From contig NZ_CP026309.1 of assembly GCF_002906575.1 (NCBI RefSeq), forward strand, positions 1,178,001-1,242,000: DNA of 64,000 nt, given 5' to 3'. Numbering within the stretch: position 1 is the stretch's first letter; every line of letters starts with the position of its first letter. Both the position numbers and the translations under genes were made by a program. Positions 15,784-23,746 of this stretch are shown here, piece by piece. This DNA comes from Salinigranum rubrum. GTDB taxonomy: Archaea; Halobacteriota; Halobacteria; Halobacteriales; Haloferacaceae. The notes under the pieces are model-generated. The model worked only from the letters and a program-made list of their open reading frames with translations, did no database searches and was not told where the DNA came from.

Positions 15784-16581
15784 ATGAACCGGCGACAGTT
15801 TCTCGTCATGTGTGGGGCGACGGGTGTGGCGGGGTGTTCGGCAAGCGAGGACGTCGAAACGGAGGCGACACCAGAGCCCGCAGCTGACGGGGGATCGAAC
15901 CAAAACAGCGGTGGCTCACAGTCGACACAGACGGCGACACCAGAACCGACGGCCACTGAAACCCCGGAACCAACACCGACTGGGACCCCGACCCCGGCCG
16001 GCGAAGCCCAGATCACGATCACGGCGCAGTCGCTCGAACGCGAGGAGGGTGAGTTCTCGACGACGACCTACGCCGCAGCGACCGTCATCAACGAAGCCGA
16101 CGCGATGAGCGGGCAGATCGAGCTTCGGGCACGGTTTTACAACGACGCGGACGAGGTCGTCACGACCGAACGGGCATATCTGGCCGCGCTTCCGGGCGGG
16201 GCGACATGGCAGGCCGTGGTACCTGTGCTTGGCGACGCCTCGCAGGTCGCTCGGACGGAGGTGTTCGGTGAGTTCAACGCGGTGGGGCCACAGACGAACC
16301 CCGACGACGTCAGCCTCGACGAGTCGCAGCTGGAGATCACCGAGCGTGAGACGTTCGTGACGGGGAGTGCGACCAACAACCGACCGGGGCCACTGAGCTA
16401 CCTCGAAGCGACCGTCTTGTTCATGGCTTCCGAGAACGTGGTTCTCGGTTCGAACTACACGAACATCACCGATCTCCCGAGTGGCGAATCGTGGCGATTC
16501 GAGGTCCAGTGGCTCGGGACGTCGTGGCACCCCCGGAACGCACAGTCTCATCAGGTATTCTTGACGACGAACGCGTTGTGA
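15784..16581 (+). CDS. Tat-exported lipoprotein with FxLYD-like domain, 265 aa
   Basis: Start at ATG 15784, chosen because MNRRQFLVMCGATGVAGC is a Tat signal with twin arginine and lipobox ending at C18. A Thr/Pro/Glu-rich linker (about 25-75) typical of haloarchaeal surface lipoproteins follows. The mature part has two beta-sandwich-like repeats ending LSYLEATVLFMASENVVLGSNYTNITDLPSGESW, as in FxLYD domains. It should be anchored outside the cell membrane. A cell-surface lipoprotein in a provirus suggests lysogenic conversion, for example receptor masking. Confidence 0.75.
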   Translation: MNRRQFLVMCGATGVAGCSASEDVETEATPEPAADGGSNQNSGGSQSTQTATPEPTATETPEPTPTGTPTPAGEAQITITAQSLEREEGEFSTTTYAAATVINEADAMSGQIELRARFYNDADEVVTTERAYLAALPGGATWQAVVPVLGDASQVARTEVFGEFNAVGPQTNPDDVSLDESQLEITERETFVTGSATNNRPGPLSYLEATVLFMASENVVLGSNYTNITDLPSGESWRFEVQWLGTSWHPRNAQSHQVFLTTNAL

Positions 16582-16595
16582 AAGGAGTCGCCGCC

Positions 16596-17030
16596 TCAGC
16601 GTTGTGCTGACCGAATTGACCTCGCGACGTCGTTGTGATCCGAGATTCCGCCAAGTGTTAGGTTTGAGTCCCGCGGGTCTGTCGAGAGTCTGACCGTCCC
16701 TACGTTCATCATCCGTTCGCCCCACGACGCAGCGGTGTGGATTTCACGGATGTCGGTGATTCGGTACTCACTCGTCGAAGTGGAGAACAACCCCGACCGC
16801 TTGACCACGCGTTCGTTTGTGACGATGTAGCGAGTGTTCTTGCGCTGCAGGTAGGGGATCGCAAAGAACGGTAGTGTGAGTCCGAGCGTGAACAGCGAGA
16901 GCACACTATACAGCACAAGACTCTTCCACCAGTTGGCCCACGACGGCCGAAGATCGTGGAGTAGTTCTTCGTCCTCGAACAGATCAATCCCGCTGACCTG
17001 TTGTGTCAGCGTTGCCTCAGAATCGGACAT
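16596..17030 (-). CDS. Membrane protein with bacterial-type PH domain, 144 aa
   Basis: Residues about 33-62 (SLVLYSVLSLFTLGLTLPFFAIPYL) form one membrane hairpin. The remainder (TRYIVTNERVVKRSGLFSTSTSEYRITDIREIHTAASWGERMMNVGTVRLS) is the DUF304/bPH domain pattern with YrvTneRvv and a final tv.l. Such proteins are common in haloarchaea; the role is unknown. It converges with the lipoprotein gene, so both may act at the envelope. Confidence 0.75.
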   Translation of the reverse strand: MSDSEATLTQQVSGIDLFEDEELLHDLRPSWANWWKSLVLYSVLSLFTLGLTLPFFAIPYLQRKNTRYIVTNERVVKRSGLFSTSTSEYRITDIREIHTAASWGERMMNVGTVRLSTDPRDSNLTLGGISDHNDVARSIRSAQR

Positions 17031-17089
17031 GGGCGACGCTATACATGACTGACAAGTAAAGCTACGGGGGAAAATGAGACTGTTCGCGG

Positions 17090-17578
17090 CTACCGCTCGC
17101 CGCCGTCGGTCGCGAGTTCGGGGTCGAGATCAACGCCGGGCATCGTCCGCGTCGTCGCGCCGTGGTCAGCGTGCGCAAGCGGACAGGGTGCGTCGTGGAT
17201 GACCTCCGCGAGGTCCTCGTCCTGGTTCCCGCACTGGCACATCGCCCCCATGTGACCACCGTTACGGATTCCGCGAGGACAGCGCTTCACGGCCGCTTCG
17301 ATGACGAGCACGGCGTTGGAATCTTCGAGTGCCGAGGGGGACAGGGTCCAGTCACCCCACGGCGGGTCCTCGCCGTAGACGCGCCGGCCGTGGTCGCCGT
17401 AGTGCTGACAGCCCGCGTCCTCGTGGTACAGCTGTGCCTTCGTCTCGTCGAGGACCTCGCACGTCGAGCACCAGAATCCCATCCCGTCGTCGGTCTCGAT
17501 GGCGAACTCGGGGACCGCCTCGGCGGCGAAGAGGCGGTCGATAGGCGAGTCGGGGATGGGAACGCCGTAGACCTTCAT
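17090..17578 (-). CDS. Zinc-cluster protein, 162 aa
   Basis: Holds CSTCEVLDETKAQLYHEDAGCQHYGDH in the middle and CPRGIRNGG...CQCGN further on, both likely metal sites. The C-terminus ends ELATDGGER. Last gene of the 19265-17090 leftward operon and overlaps its upstream neighbour by ATGA. No family recognised. Confidence 0.6.
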   Translation of the reverse strand: MKVYGVPIPDSPIDRLFAAEAVPEFAIETDDGMGFWCSTCEVLDETKAQLYHEDAGCQHYGDHGRRVYGEDPPWGDWTLSPSALEDSNAVLVIEAAVKRCPRGIRNGGHMGAMCQCGNQDEDLAEVIHDAPCPLAHADHGATTRTMPGVDLDPELATDGGER

Positions 17579-17772
17579 GCAACCACCTGCGCCCCGTCGA
17601 TAGCGACATCACAGACGATCTCGCGGCCGACCTCTCGCCACGTGCCACGGCCGCGCTCGTACACCGACTCGATGCGAAGGTGACCGAGGTCACCAGCGCG
17701 AGGTTCGAACTCCACACGACGGCGGTCGCCCGAAACGTCGGTGTACTCGACGGTGTAGGCGTTTTTAGACAT
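17575..17772 (-). CDS. Small hypothetical protein, 65 aa
   Basis: Beta-rich small protein (YTVEYTDVSGDRRRVEFEP, then VGREIVCDVAIDGAQVV). Start overlaps the end of the previous gene by 8 bases and its stop overlaps the next start. No cysteine cluster or membrane segment. Function unknown. Confidence 0.6.
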   Translation of the reverse strand: MSKNAYTVEYTDVSGDRRRVEFEPRAGDLGHLRIESVYERGRGTWREVGREIVCDVAIDGAQVVA

Positions 17773-18226
17773 ACTCGGGCACCTCTCCGGCGGCCTTCGC
17801 GAACTCCAGCGCCTCGTCCTTGACCGACGCCCAGCCCGCGGCCTCGCAGATGGCTTTCAGCGCCTCGCGCTCCTCGGCCGTCGCGACGACGAACGCCTCG
17901 ACGAGGAACGCCCGAACCGCTCGCGCCCCAACCCGCCGGCCGTCGTCGGCGTGATGGACGTCGATGAGCCGAATACGGCTGACTGGGAAGGTATAGGTCT
18001 TGCTCGGCTCCGACCGAACGTCGGAAACGTAGACACACTCGACGACGGGCTCGTCGTCGGTGCAGCCGAACTTGCTGTTGGCGTAGTTCGAGGTGAGGTT
18101 GTAGCCGTTCGCATCCGACCAATCGGCGACCGTCTCGTCGGGCGCGTCGAGCACGACCATCGGCCGGCCCTGTGCGGCGTCCATCACAGGGTCACCGATC
18201 TGGAACGAGTTCTCAACGTCACTCAT
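17765..18226 (-). CDS. Hypothetical protein, 153 aa
   Basis: Start taken at ATG 18226 (MSDVENSFQIGDPVMDA). An ATG six bases earlier is possible. The first 100 residues (FQIGDPVMDAAQGRPMVVLDAPDETVADW, later PVVECVYVSD) resemble small beta domains seen in haloviral hypothetical proteins; the rest is helical (EEREALKAICEAAGW). Middle of the leftward operon. Confidence 0.6.
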   Translation of the reverse strand: MSDVENSFQIGDPVMDAAQGRPMVVLDAPDETVADWSDANGYNLTSNYANSKFGCTDDEPVVECVYVSDVRSEPSKTYTFPVSRIRLIDVHHADDGRRVGARAVRAFLVEAFVVATAEEREALKAICEAAGWASVKDEALEFAKAAGEVPEYV

Positions 18227-18509
18227 CGTCATCACCACCGAGGAGGTCCTGCACGCCGGTCGACTCGCCACCGCCGAAGTCCGCCGGCTCCGAGCGCTCC
18301 GGGCGTCTGTCCTCAGTCTTCGCGGCCGTGGTCGTGTGGACGGTCGCATCTTCGGGCGCGGTCTCGAACGGAGTCGCGCTCTCGACGTAGTGCCGCGAGT
18401 ACTGCTCACGGATGAACTGCTCGGCATCGCGTCGCGAAGTCGCGCGGACCCACGTCGTCTGTTTGCTGTTCGCGCCCGGGTTGACGGTCTTGACTCTGTA
18501 TAGTGTCAT
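18219..18509 (-). CDS. Hypothetical protein, 96 aa
   Basis: N-terminal half MTLYRVKTVNPG...TTWVRATSRRDAEQFIREQ resembles a small alpha/beta fold; the C-terminal half is disordered and acidic (GVQDLLGGDDDE). Overlaps neighbours on both sides, as throughout this operon. Confidence 0.6.
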   Translation of the reverse strand: MTLYRVKTVNPGANSKQTTWVRATSRRDAEQFIREQYSRHYVESATPFETAPEDATVHTTTAAKTEDRRPERSEPADFGGGESTGVQDLLGGDDDE

Positions 18510-18673
18510 CGGGAGTCCTCCTGCAGTTGTTCGATGGCTTCAGCGAGAGCGCAGGTGGGACAGTCGCGACCTTTCGTCCAGATGTAGACAGTCCCGCATG
18601 AAGTGCAGTACACGCAGCCGTCGGGAAGGTCGGTACTCGTTGGCTCGTAGTATCGGTCGTCGAATGGATTCAT
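18506..18673 (-). CDS. Small zinc-ribbon protein, 55 aa
   Basis: CVYCTSCGTVYIWTKGRDCPTC gives a four-cysteine zinc ribbon after a 19-residue leader. ATGA overlap with both neighbours supports it as a true gene. Confidence 0.65.
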   Translation of the reverse strand: MNPFDDRYYEPTSTDLPDGCVYCTSCGTVYIWTKGRDCPTCALAEAIEQLQEDSR

Positions 18674-18990
18674 CAGGAGTCACTCCGGTTTGGACAGGAC
18701 GGCCGGCAGCGGGGCATCGTACAGTGCGGGCAGACCTCGTCGTTGACGACCGCGGCGACACAGCGGGAGTGCTTGCAGTGGTCGCGCGGACCGTGGATCA
18801 CGTCGTAGTTGTACGAGGGGCAGTCACACTCGAAGCGGCCGTCGCGGAGCATGACGCGGTACTCGGTCCCCGAGGCACGGGACTCGACCTCCCACTCGGC
18901 CGCGCCGACGAACGCGACGGCGAACGAGCCGTAGAAGGCGCGGCGGCGGGTCGCCTCGGCGGTCGGGAAGCTACGGGACTGGGTGCTCAT
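18673..18990 (-). CDS. SWIM zinc-finger protein, 105 aa
   Basis: YRVMLRDGRFECDCPSYNYDVIHGPRDHCKHSRCV matches the SWIM finger (C-x-C-xn-C-x-H). SWIM domains mediate protein or DNA contacts, for example with recombination or helicase proteins. A second cysteine group (CPHCTMPRC...C) ends the protein. Located near the start of the leftward operon. Confidence 0.75.
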   Translation of the reverse strand: MSTQSRSFPTAEATRRRAFYGSFAVAFVGAAEWEVESRASGTEYRVMLRDGRFECDCPSYNYDVIHGPRDHCKHSRCVAAVVNDEVCPHCTMPRCRPSCPNRSDS

Positions 18991-19265
18991 GCGTCGTCTC
19001 CTCGAAAGGCACGGTCAATCGTGGTCGTCAGCGACTCGCCGTAGCGGAGATCGTCCCAACCACAGGCGTCGGCGACCTTCTCGGCCCACGCGTCGACCGA
19101 TTCACAGCCGTACGTGCTGTTGTCGGCCTCGCCGGGGCGAATGACCAGGACCGCGTTGCGTTGATGGTCGAATCTGTGCTCGGACCCCTCGGCGTCGATG
19201 CCGATGAGGCTCGTGCCGGTGGGTTCATGGTCCGCGGACGCGGACTGTCGGATGCTTCGTTGCAT
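18987..19265 (-). CDS. Hypothetical protein, 92 aa, first gene of leftward operon
   Basis: Start set at ATG 19265 (MQRSIRQSASADH). The frame continues to 19376, but the added residues are not haloarchaeal in character and run through the operator region. The core HRFDHQRNAVLVIRPGEADNSTYGCESVDAWAEKVADACGW is acidic and compact. It would have a leader of about 80 bases. Function unknown. Confidence 0.6.
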   Translation of the reverse strand: MQRSIRQSASADHEPTGTSLIGIDAEGSEHRFDHQRNAVLVIRPGEADNSTYGCESVDAWAEKVADACGWDDLRYGESLTTTIDRAFRGDDA

Positions 19266-19344
19266 GGTTGCGCGAAGCAAGCGGCATCGGTGTTCCAGCA
19301 CCGGGCCGCGTTCTGCGACCGTCGCCGCTTCCTTCGTACTTCTT

Positions 19345-19447
19345 AGTATATTTGCTAACATCATAAAGGTTAGCATTTGTGCTAAGGTTCTAATATACGC
19401 TAACTATTAGTAAATGCGCTCAGTACATATCCGTGGAGGTTAGCAAA
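19345..19447. promoter_or_regulatory. Divergent control region with repeated GTTAGC/GCTAAC sites
   Basis: An AT-rich stretch between divergent operons. GCTAAC or its complement occurs at 19354, 19369, 19399 and 19439, and the variant GCTAAG at 19381. TTTGCTAAC (19351-19359) and GTTAGCAAA (19439-19447) are exact reverse complements that flank the region. This looks like a multi-site operator for a dimeric repressor controlling both operons. Confidence 0.65.
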
Positions 19448-19454
19448 TCCCATA

Positions 19455-19688
19455 ATGTCGCAGACAAAACCGCGCCGTATGGCGAAAACTCGCGCGCTCC
19501 TTACCGAAACGGAGCGCGAGCAGGTCGCTGGCGAACACGGCCGCGACCGTCGTTACCAAGCGACGTCACGCATCCGACGCAGAATCGAGGACGAACTAAC
19601 TCGGGATGTCGAGGTTCTCAAAGAACATCACCCAGACCTTCTCGCGGAGCTTCGGGAGGTCGTGTGCGAGGACGACGACGATGCCTGA
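19455..19688 (+). CDS. Small conserved haloarchaeal protein, possible regulator, 77 aa
   Basis: ALLTETEREQVAGEHGRDRRYQATSRIRRRIEDELTRDVEVLKEHHPDLLAELREVVCE. I recall this short family from many haloarchaeal proviruses and plasmids, where it sits first in an operon after an operator. The arginine-rich helix and acidic tail suggest a DNA-binding regulator. It starts 7 bases after the last GTTAGC site, so it is a candidate for autoregulation. Confidence 0.65.
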   Translation: MSQTKPRRMAKTRALLTETEREQVAGEHGRDRRYQATSRIRRRIEDELTRDVEVLKEHHPDLLAELREVVCEDDDDA

Positions 19689-19797
19689 CTTCCGATGTCG
19701 TGCCTGCGACGAAACGTTCGACGACCGCGCGGACGCGAAGCATCACTTCATCAGCGAACCACCGAGCCACTTCTTCGAGGAGACCGACGATGAGTAG
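19681..19797 (+). CDS. Single zinc-finger protein, 38 aa
   Basis: MPDFRCRACDETFDDRADAK begins a C2H2-like finger closed by two histidine pairs (HHF, PSHF). It overlaps the previous gene by 8 bases and the next by the ATGAGTAG arrangement. Small, but well supported by packing and motif. Confidence 0.6.
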   Translation: MPDFRCRACDETFDDRADAKHHFISEPPSHFFEETDDE

Positions 19798-20011
19798 CAC
19801 GTCGACAGGCTCTCGCCACGAGTTCGAAGAGACCGACACCACGTGCCCGCAGGGGTGTGCCGACACGGACCCGATGGGACGCGGAATGCGCCGTGTGACG
19901 CACCACACTGGTAAGTGGTACGTCCAAGAGACGCCGCACGGTCCTGTCGACGTCGAGCAGACAGACCGGTATCTGGAGTGCCCTGTCTGTGGGTGGACTA
20001 TCGCGCTATGA
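19790..20011 (+). CDS. Zinc-binding protein, 73 aa
   Basis: ATG 19790 is used because it overlaps the end of the previous gene and the acidic sequence begins there. It carries CPQGCADTDPMGRG and CPVCGWTIAL at the end, giving two cysteine pairs as in a zinc ribbon, plus a beta-rich middle (HHTGKWYVQETPHGP). Function unknown. Confidence 0.6.
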   Translation: MSSTSTGSRHEFEETDTTCPQGCADTDPMGRGMRRVTHHTGKWYVQETPHGPVDVEQTDRYLECPVCGWTIAL

Positions 20012-20352
20012 CTAACGACAAGACCCGAATCTCCACGACCTCAGACGACGATCAACGAGACGAGAACAACTACGGCGTCATCCGCACGCAGGCGAACGCC
20101 GATTCGACAGACCACAGAGAACCCATGACTGACGACACAACCCCTGGTACGCTCCGGACCAAGCCCGAGATCGTCGACGACGAGAAGTACATCCACGTCG
20201 AGGCGACGAGAGCAACCGACAGCGGTACCCGAATCGAACACCGGACCGCGGAAGCGTCGCATATCGGCGCGGAAGTGGGCGTGATACTCCTCGGGTGGCG
20301 CGACGACGGCGAGCCGATCATCAACCTGACCGGTGCGGAGTGGGTCGACTGA
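20008..20352 (+). CDS. Acidic hypothetical protein, 114 aa
   Basis: Start ATG 20008 overlaps the preceding stop (ATGA). The first 45 residues are disordered and acidic. The remainder (YIHVEATRATDSGTRIEHRTAEA...VGVILLGWRDDGEPIINLTG) is a small beta domain. An internal Met at residue 40 is an alternative start. Function unknown. Confidence 0.6.
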   Translation: MTNDKTRISTTSDDDQRDENNYGVIRTQANADSTDHREPMTDDTTPGTLRTKPEIVDDEKYIHVEATRATDSGTRIEHRTAEASHIGAEVGVILLGWRDDGEPIINLTGAEWVD

Positions 20353-20525
20353 TGACCCGCTCCAGAACATGGTGGATGCCGGGACGGGAGGGCCGAGTTT
20401 CAGGAACCAAGCACACTGAACGACGAAGGCAGGGCGCCCCCCGCTCCCCCGGCACGACGAGAGAGACGCAGGTGAGATATGAACCTCTCGGCCCGCCTAT
20501 CATGTCAGAGAACGCCAATGGTTGA
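20352..20525 (+). CDS. Doubtful small basic ORF, 57 aa
   Basis: Its start overlaps the preceding stop and its end overlaps the next start, but the composition is basic and unlike neighbours. It may be a spacer read by chance. Confidence 0.3.
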   Translation: MTRSRTWWMPGREGRVSGTKHTERRRQGAPRSPGTTRETQVRYEPLGPPIMSENANG

Positions 20526-20763
20526 ACGCCTCGACACGCCGGGCGTCGACCTCGTCCTCGAACTCGGGGACCTGAACGCGCCGCGACAGTGCAACGAGTG
20601 CGACGCGGACGCCCGGTACTACGTCTGGGACGGCGACGACGGGGTCTCAACGTACCGCTGTCCGGCCCACCTCGGCGACGCGGTCACCGAAGCCGGTGGC
20701 GACCCCGAGACGCTGCCCCAGGGCGTGCTGCGGAACGGTGAACAAGGAGGAACGAACCCATGA
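20518..20763 (+). CDS. Zinc-binding protein, 81 aa
   Basis: CNECDADARYYVWDGDDGVSTYRCPAHLGD gives a C-x2-C...C-x2-H site similar to haloarchaeal zinc proteins. The leader VERLDTPGVDLVLELGDL is acidic. Start at ATG 20518. It is followed by overlap with the next ORF. Function unknown. Confidence 0.6.
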   Translation: MVERLDTPGVDLVLELGDLNAPRQCNECDADARYYVWDGDDGVSTYRCPAHLGDAVTEAGGDPETLPQGVLRNGEQGGTNP

Positions 20764-20957
20764 GGGTTCCCACACCAGAATTTATCCGACAGTATTGTCC
20801 TATATTCACACGGGCTCCTACGTCCGCCGTGGAGAGGGAGCCCCGCGGGACGCGTCGGTCGGAGGGGAAACGGGGTTCACCACAGGCCCGATATGGCCGG
20901 CGCGTGTGGCCGCGAGGTGACTTCTGGGTGGATTCATCGGGGAGGGCGAACTCATGA
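20760..20957 (+). CDS. Small basic ORF between zinc protein and HerA-like gene, 65 aa
   Basis: ATGA overlap at both ends argues for translation. Against it, the protein is basic and the DNA contains an AT-rich patch (about 20776-20816) that could instead be a promoter for the ATPase gene. Confidence 0.35.
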   Translation: MRVPTPEFIRQYCPIFTRAPTSAVEREPRGTRRSEGKRGSPQARYGRRVWPRGDFWVDSSGRANS

Positions 20958-22762
20958 GCACCGAGACGGAACAGGCGCTCATGGCCGAGGAACCGAACAG
21001 CACCGTCACGCTCGGAGAGGTCGCGTTTGACCCCGTCAGGACGCAGGACTTCCGGCTCTCCGTCGAGGGGACGAGTGGCACGGGGAAGTCGAACACGCTG
21101 GCGGTCATCCTGGAGGACCTCGCCGACGTCGCGATTCCGACGTTGATCATCGAGCGCCTCGGCGCACTGTCGCCGGTCCGCCTGGAGGACGAGGCGATCG
21201 TCGTGGTGGGAGCTCGCGAGGAGGAGGGCGTCGACCTCGCTGTGGGCTTGGAGGACCTCGACCAGGTCGGGTCGTGGGTGCTCGACCGCGGGATGAAAGT
21301 CCTCTTGGACGTGTCGACGTACGCCGACTACGAGCAGGAGGGCAGTCGGATCCACGAGGCCGCGGCCCGAGCGGTCCGGAGTCTGAACGACCGCGCCCAC
21401 GAGAAATACCGCGCTGGCGATCGGACGAAGAGCCTCCTGGTCGTCGACGAGGCGCACTACATGGCGCCAAAGGACAGCGCTCCCGAGCCCGAACTGGACG
21501 ACCACGTCAAGCGCTGCCGCGGGCAGCTGATCAAGGTCGCGACCGAGGGCGGGAATAAGGGCATCTCGGTCGTGGTCGGCTACCAGCGCCGGGCGTTCCT
21601 CCACAACGGCGTCATCCAGCTGGCGCAGGACTTCATCGCCCACAAACCCGGCGACGAGGACATCGGCCGGACGGCTGACGCGCTCCGGTGCAGCGAGGAC
21701 GACCTCGCAGCGCTGTCGACCGGCGAGATTCTCGCCCGGGGCACCGCGATCACCGACGGCGACCTCGTCGGGCCGACGACCGTCCGGAAGCGCCGGTCGC
21801 CGGATCCGCGCGAGGAGTCGTTCGAGCTCCCCGAAACGCCCGATAAACTCTCCGACGTTCTGGCGGCCATTCAGTCGGAGGTCGAAGCCGAACGGGAGCG
21901 TCGCGACGAGCGCGCCGACGAACTCGAACGCCTTCGTGAACAGAACGAACGGCTCCGCGAGCAAAAGGCGGACCTCGAACAGGAACTCGCCGACACCGAC
22001 CGGCTGGCGTCGGCGCTGGAGAACCTCGGTGGGGCCAACGGCGGCGCCGCTCGCGATGTCGGCGAGGGTGTCGCTGACCTGCAGGGCCGCGTCGACGAAC
22101 TGAAAGCCGAACGTGACGACCTCCAGGCCGAGCTCGAGGACGTCGTCGAAGAGCGCGACACGCTCCAGGAGGAGACCCAGCGCCTCGAAGAGCGGGTGAC
22201 CGACCTCGATGCAGAGATTCAGGAACTCCGAACGGCGTTCGAGCAGGCCGGCGATCACATCGCCGCGCTGGGTGAGTTGTTCGGGACCACCGTCGAGACA
22301 GGCCACGTTGAGCCCGGCGGCGACGAGCGTGTCGAACGCCTCCAGGAGCGCGTCGACGAACTGGAACAAGAGAACGAGCGCCTTCGCGAACGCGAGCGCG
22401 AGGGTGAGGCGTTCGCCCCGCTGGGGGACTACGACGAGTTCCTCGCGCTGGACGCTGTTCGGCAAGAGATCCAGACCGCGAAGGCCGAGTGTGCGGCGTC
22501 ACCGCGGTACGTCCGCGGCGTCATCGCGTCGATCATCGCCGAGGGCGGGGCCGTCTCGTACGAGACCATCGCCGAGCGTCTCGGCGTGTCGACGACGACG
22601 GACGTCTCGAAGGCCGCCTCGGAGTTAGAGCGCCGGAAGATCATCACGAAGGACCGCCACGACGACGGGATGTACGTCGACCTCAACGTCGACGGGATTC
22701 AGGAGGTGCGTCGTGCTGCGGCGGAGCGTGAGAAGACCGAGGAACTGATGGAGTCGTTGTAG
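20954..22762 (+). CDS. HerA/FtsK-like ATPase with coiled coil and winged helix, 602 aa
   Basis: Walker A GTSGTGKSNT (K45) and Walker B LLVVDEAHYM (D165, E166) with a downstream GYQRRAF region match the HerA/VirB4-type ATPase core (residues 15-280). About 310-480 is a long heptad coiled coil rich in Glu, Arg and Leu, and about 490-580 is a winged helix (AVSYETIAERLGVSTTTDVSKAASELERR). HerA-type proteins pump or handle DNA as hexamers, but the coiled coil and winged helix are unusual additions. It ends the rightward operon. Possible roles are genome partition, transfer or exclusion of competitors. Confidence 0.8.
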   Translation: MSTETEQALMAEEPNSTVTLGEVAFDPVRTQDFRLSVEGTSGTGKSNTLAVILEDLADVAIPTLIIERLGALSPVRLEDEAIVVVGAREEEGVDLAVGLEDLDQVGSWVLDRGMKVLLDVSTYADYEQEGSRIHEAAARAVRSLNDRAHEKYRAGDRTKSLLVVDEAHYMAPKDSAPEPELDDHVKRCRGQLIKVATEGGNKGISVVVGYQRRAFLHNGVIQLAQDFIAHKPGDEDIGRTADALRCSEDDLAALSTGEILARGTAITDGDLVGPTTVRKRRSPDPREESFELPETPDKLSDVLAAIQSEVEAERERRDERADELERLREQNERLREQKADLEQELADTDRLASALENLGGANGGAARDVGEGVADLQGRVDELKAERDDLQAELEDVVEERDTLQEETQRLEERVTDLDAEIQELRTAFEQAGDHIAALGELFGTTVETGHVEPGGDERVERLQERVDELEQENERLREREREGEAFAPLGDYDEFLALDAVRQEIQTAKAECAASPRYVRGVIASIIAEGGAVSYETIAERLGVSTTTDVSKAASELERRKIITKDRHDDGMYVDLNVDGIQEVRRAAAEREKTEELMESL

Positions 22763-22774
22763 CGTGCAGCGGCT

Positions 22775-23521
22775 TCAGTTCTCAACCTCCCAATAATCGT
22801 CCTTGTCGAGGTACATGTCCGCTGAAATCAATATGCTCACAGCTACAAGAAGGCCGAATACCGCAGCTGCGGGCAGGCTGATGACGACCTGCTCCAGAAC
22901 AGTCCCTGCAGCAACGACGATCAGTGAAAGGACCGCTGCCACTGCCCCTGCATTACGTAGGTAGGTTGAGGTTGGTTGCCATTCCTCGACTGGCGTTTTT
23001 ATATGGAACTCGACCGATTTTCTGTCAGTCAAATATCCAATATTGTTATTATACGCATGTGTCACAAACACTTCGTAGTTGCCAGGGCTGGCATCCTCTG
23101 AAACGTCAAATGTGATTCTTGCTGGAGGTAAGTCACCCCATGCCACCTCACATGCCCGCCTAGCAAAGTCTGCTGCAGCGGGGTTATTGAACTGTTGGTA
23201 TATACCTTGCATTTCGCTTGGTTCGGGGGCATAAAAGTAGTCCTCGAACACGAAATAAGCACTTGGACCAGAATATTTCATACGCATGTGTTCTTCTGGA
23301 AAATTTTTGTGGGATTTGATTTTTCTGCCCTTTGAATCCAAATCGTATCCCACTTTTAATTCAATATCGCCACTGGTGATGCCTTCGTGTGGATGTAGAA
23401 TATAAATTTTACCCATCTGAACGGACCCCACACCGCTGACGTAGATGTCGATCCTGACTTGATCACCTGGTGATACCGATGGCGTCCGCAGGACAGGTAT
23501 CACCGAATATGCCGCTGACAT
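22775..23521 (-). CDS. AT-rich membrane protein with extracytoplasmic beta domain, 248 aa
   Basis: The N-terminal 180 residues are beta-rich (SPGDQVRIDIYVSGVGSVQMGKIYI; ITFDVSEDASPGNYEVFVTHAY), like an Ig or CARDB-type domain. Two helices end the protein (AGAVAAVLSLIVVAAGTVL and LPAAAVFGLLVAVSILISA). No signal peptide is evident. DNA is clearly more AT-rich than the neighbouring ATPase gene, and the gene points the other way. It may be a cargo gene acting at the membrane. Confidence 0.65.
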   Translation of the reverse strand: MSAAYSVIPVLRTPSVSPGDQVRIDIYVSGVGSVQMGKIYILHPHEGITSGDIELKVGYDLDSKGRKIKSHKNFPEEHMRMKYSGPSAYFVFEDYFYAPEPSEMQGIYQQFNNPAAADFARRACEVAWGDLPPARITFDVSEDASPGNYEVFVTHAYNNNIGYLTDRKSVEFHIKTPVEEWQPTSTYLRNAGAVAAVLSLIVVAAGTVLEQVVISLPAAAVFGLLVAVSILISADMYLDKDDYWEVEN

Positions 23522-23557
23522 GGCACCGTTTGGTACATCAACTAACTTATATTATAG

Positions 23558-23674
23558 GGCCAATCAGCGTCGCGGTACCTGCGGTTGGGTCGTCCCCGTG
23601 GCGTGAGCAGCGGCTCGGTTGAGACGGGGCCTACGAGCGTGGCGTCCGAGAGTCCGAAACCGGTGAAAGAGTAA
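23558..23674 (+). pseudogene. Possible remnant of an IS200/IS605-type TnpB 3' end
   Basis: An open stretch ending RYLRLGRPRGVSSGSVETG...SPKPVKE-stop resembles the variable tails of haloarchaeal TnpB proteins. No start codon or catalytic part precedes it. Chance is possible. Confidence 0.25.
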
Positions 23675-23746
23675 TCGAGGCTAACCCTTTCTTCGTGGCA
23701 AATAAGCTAGACCTTTATTACCTTCACGAACAAATGACTTATTGCA

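Noticed and set aside
20684-22465. 593-residue minus-strand ORF
   Set aside because: Antisense of the HerA-like ATPase; long open antisense frames are common in GC-rich haloarchaeal genes.
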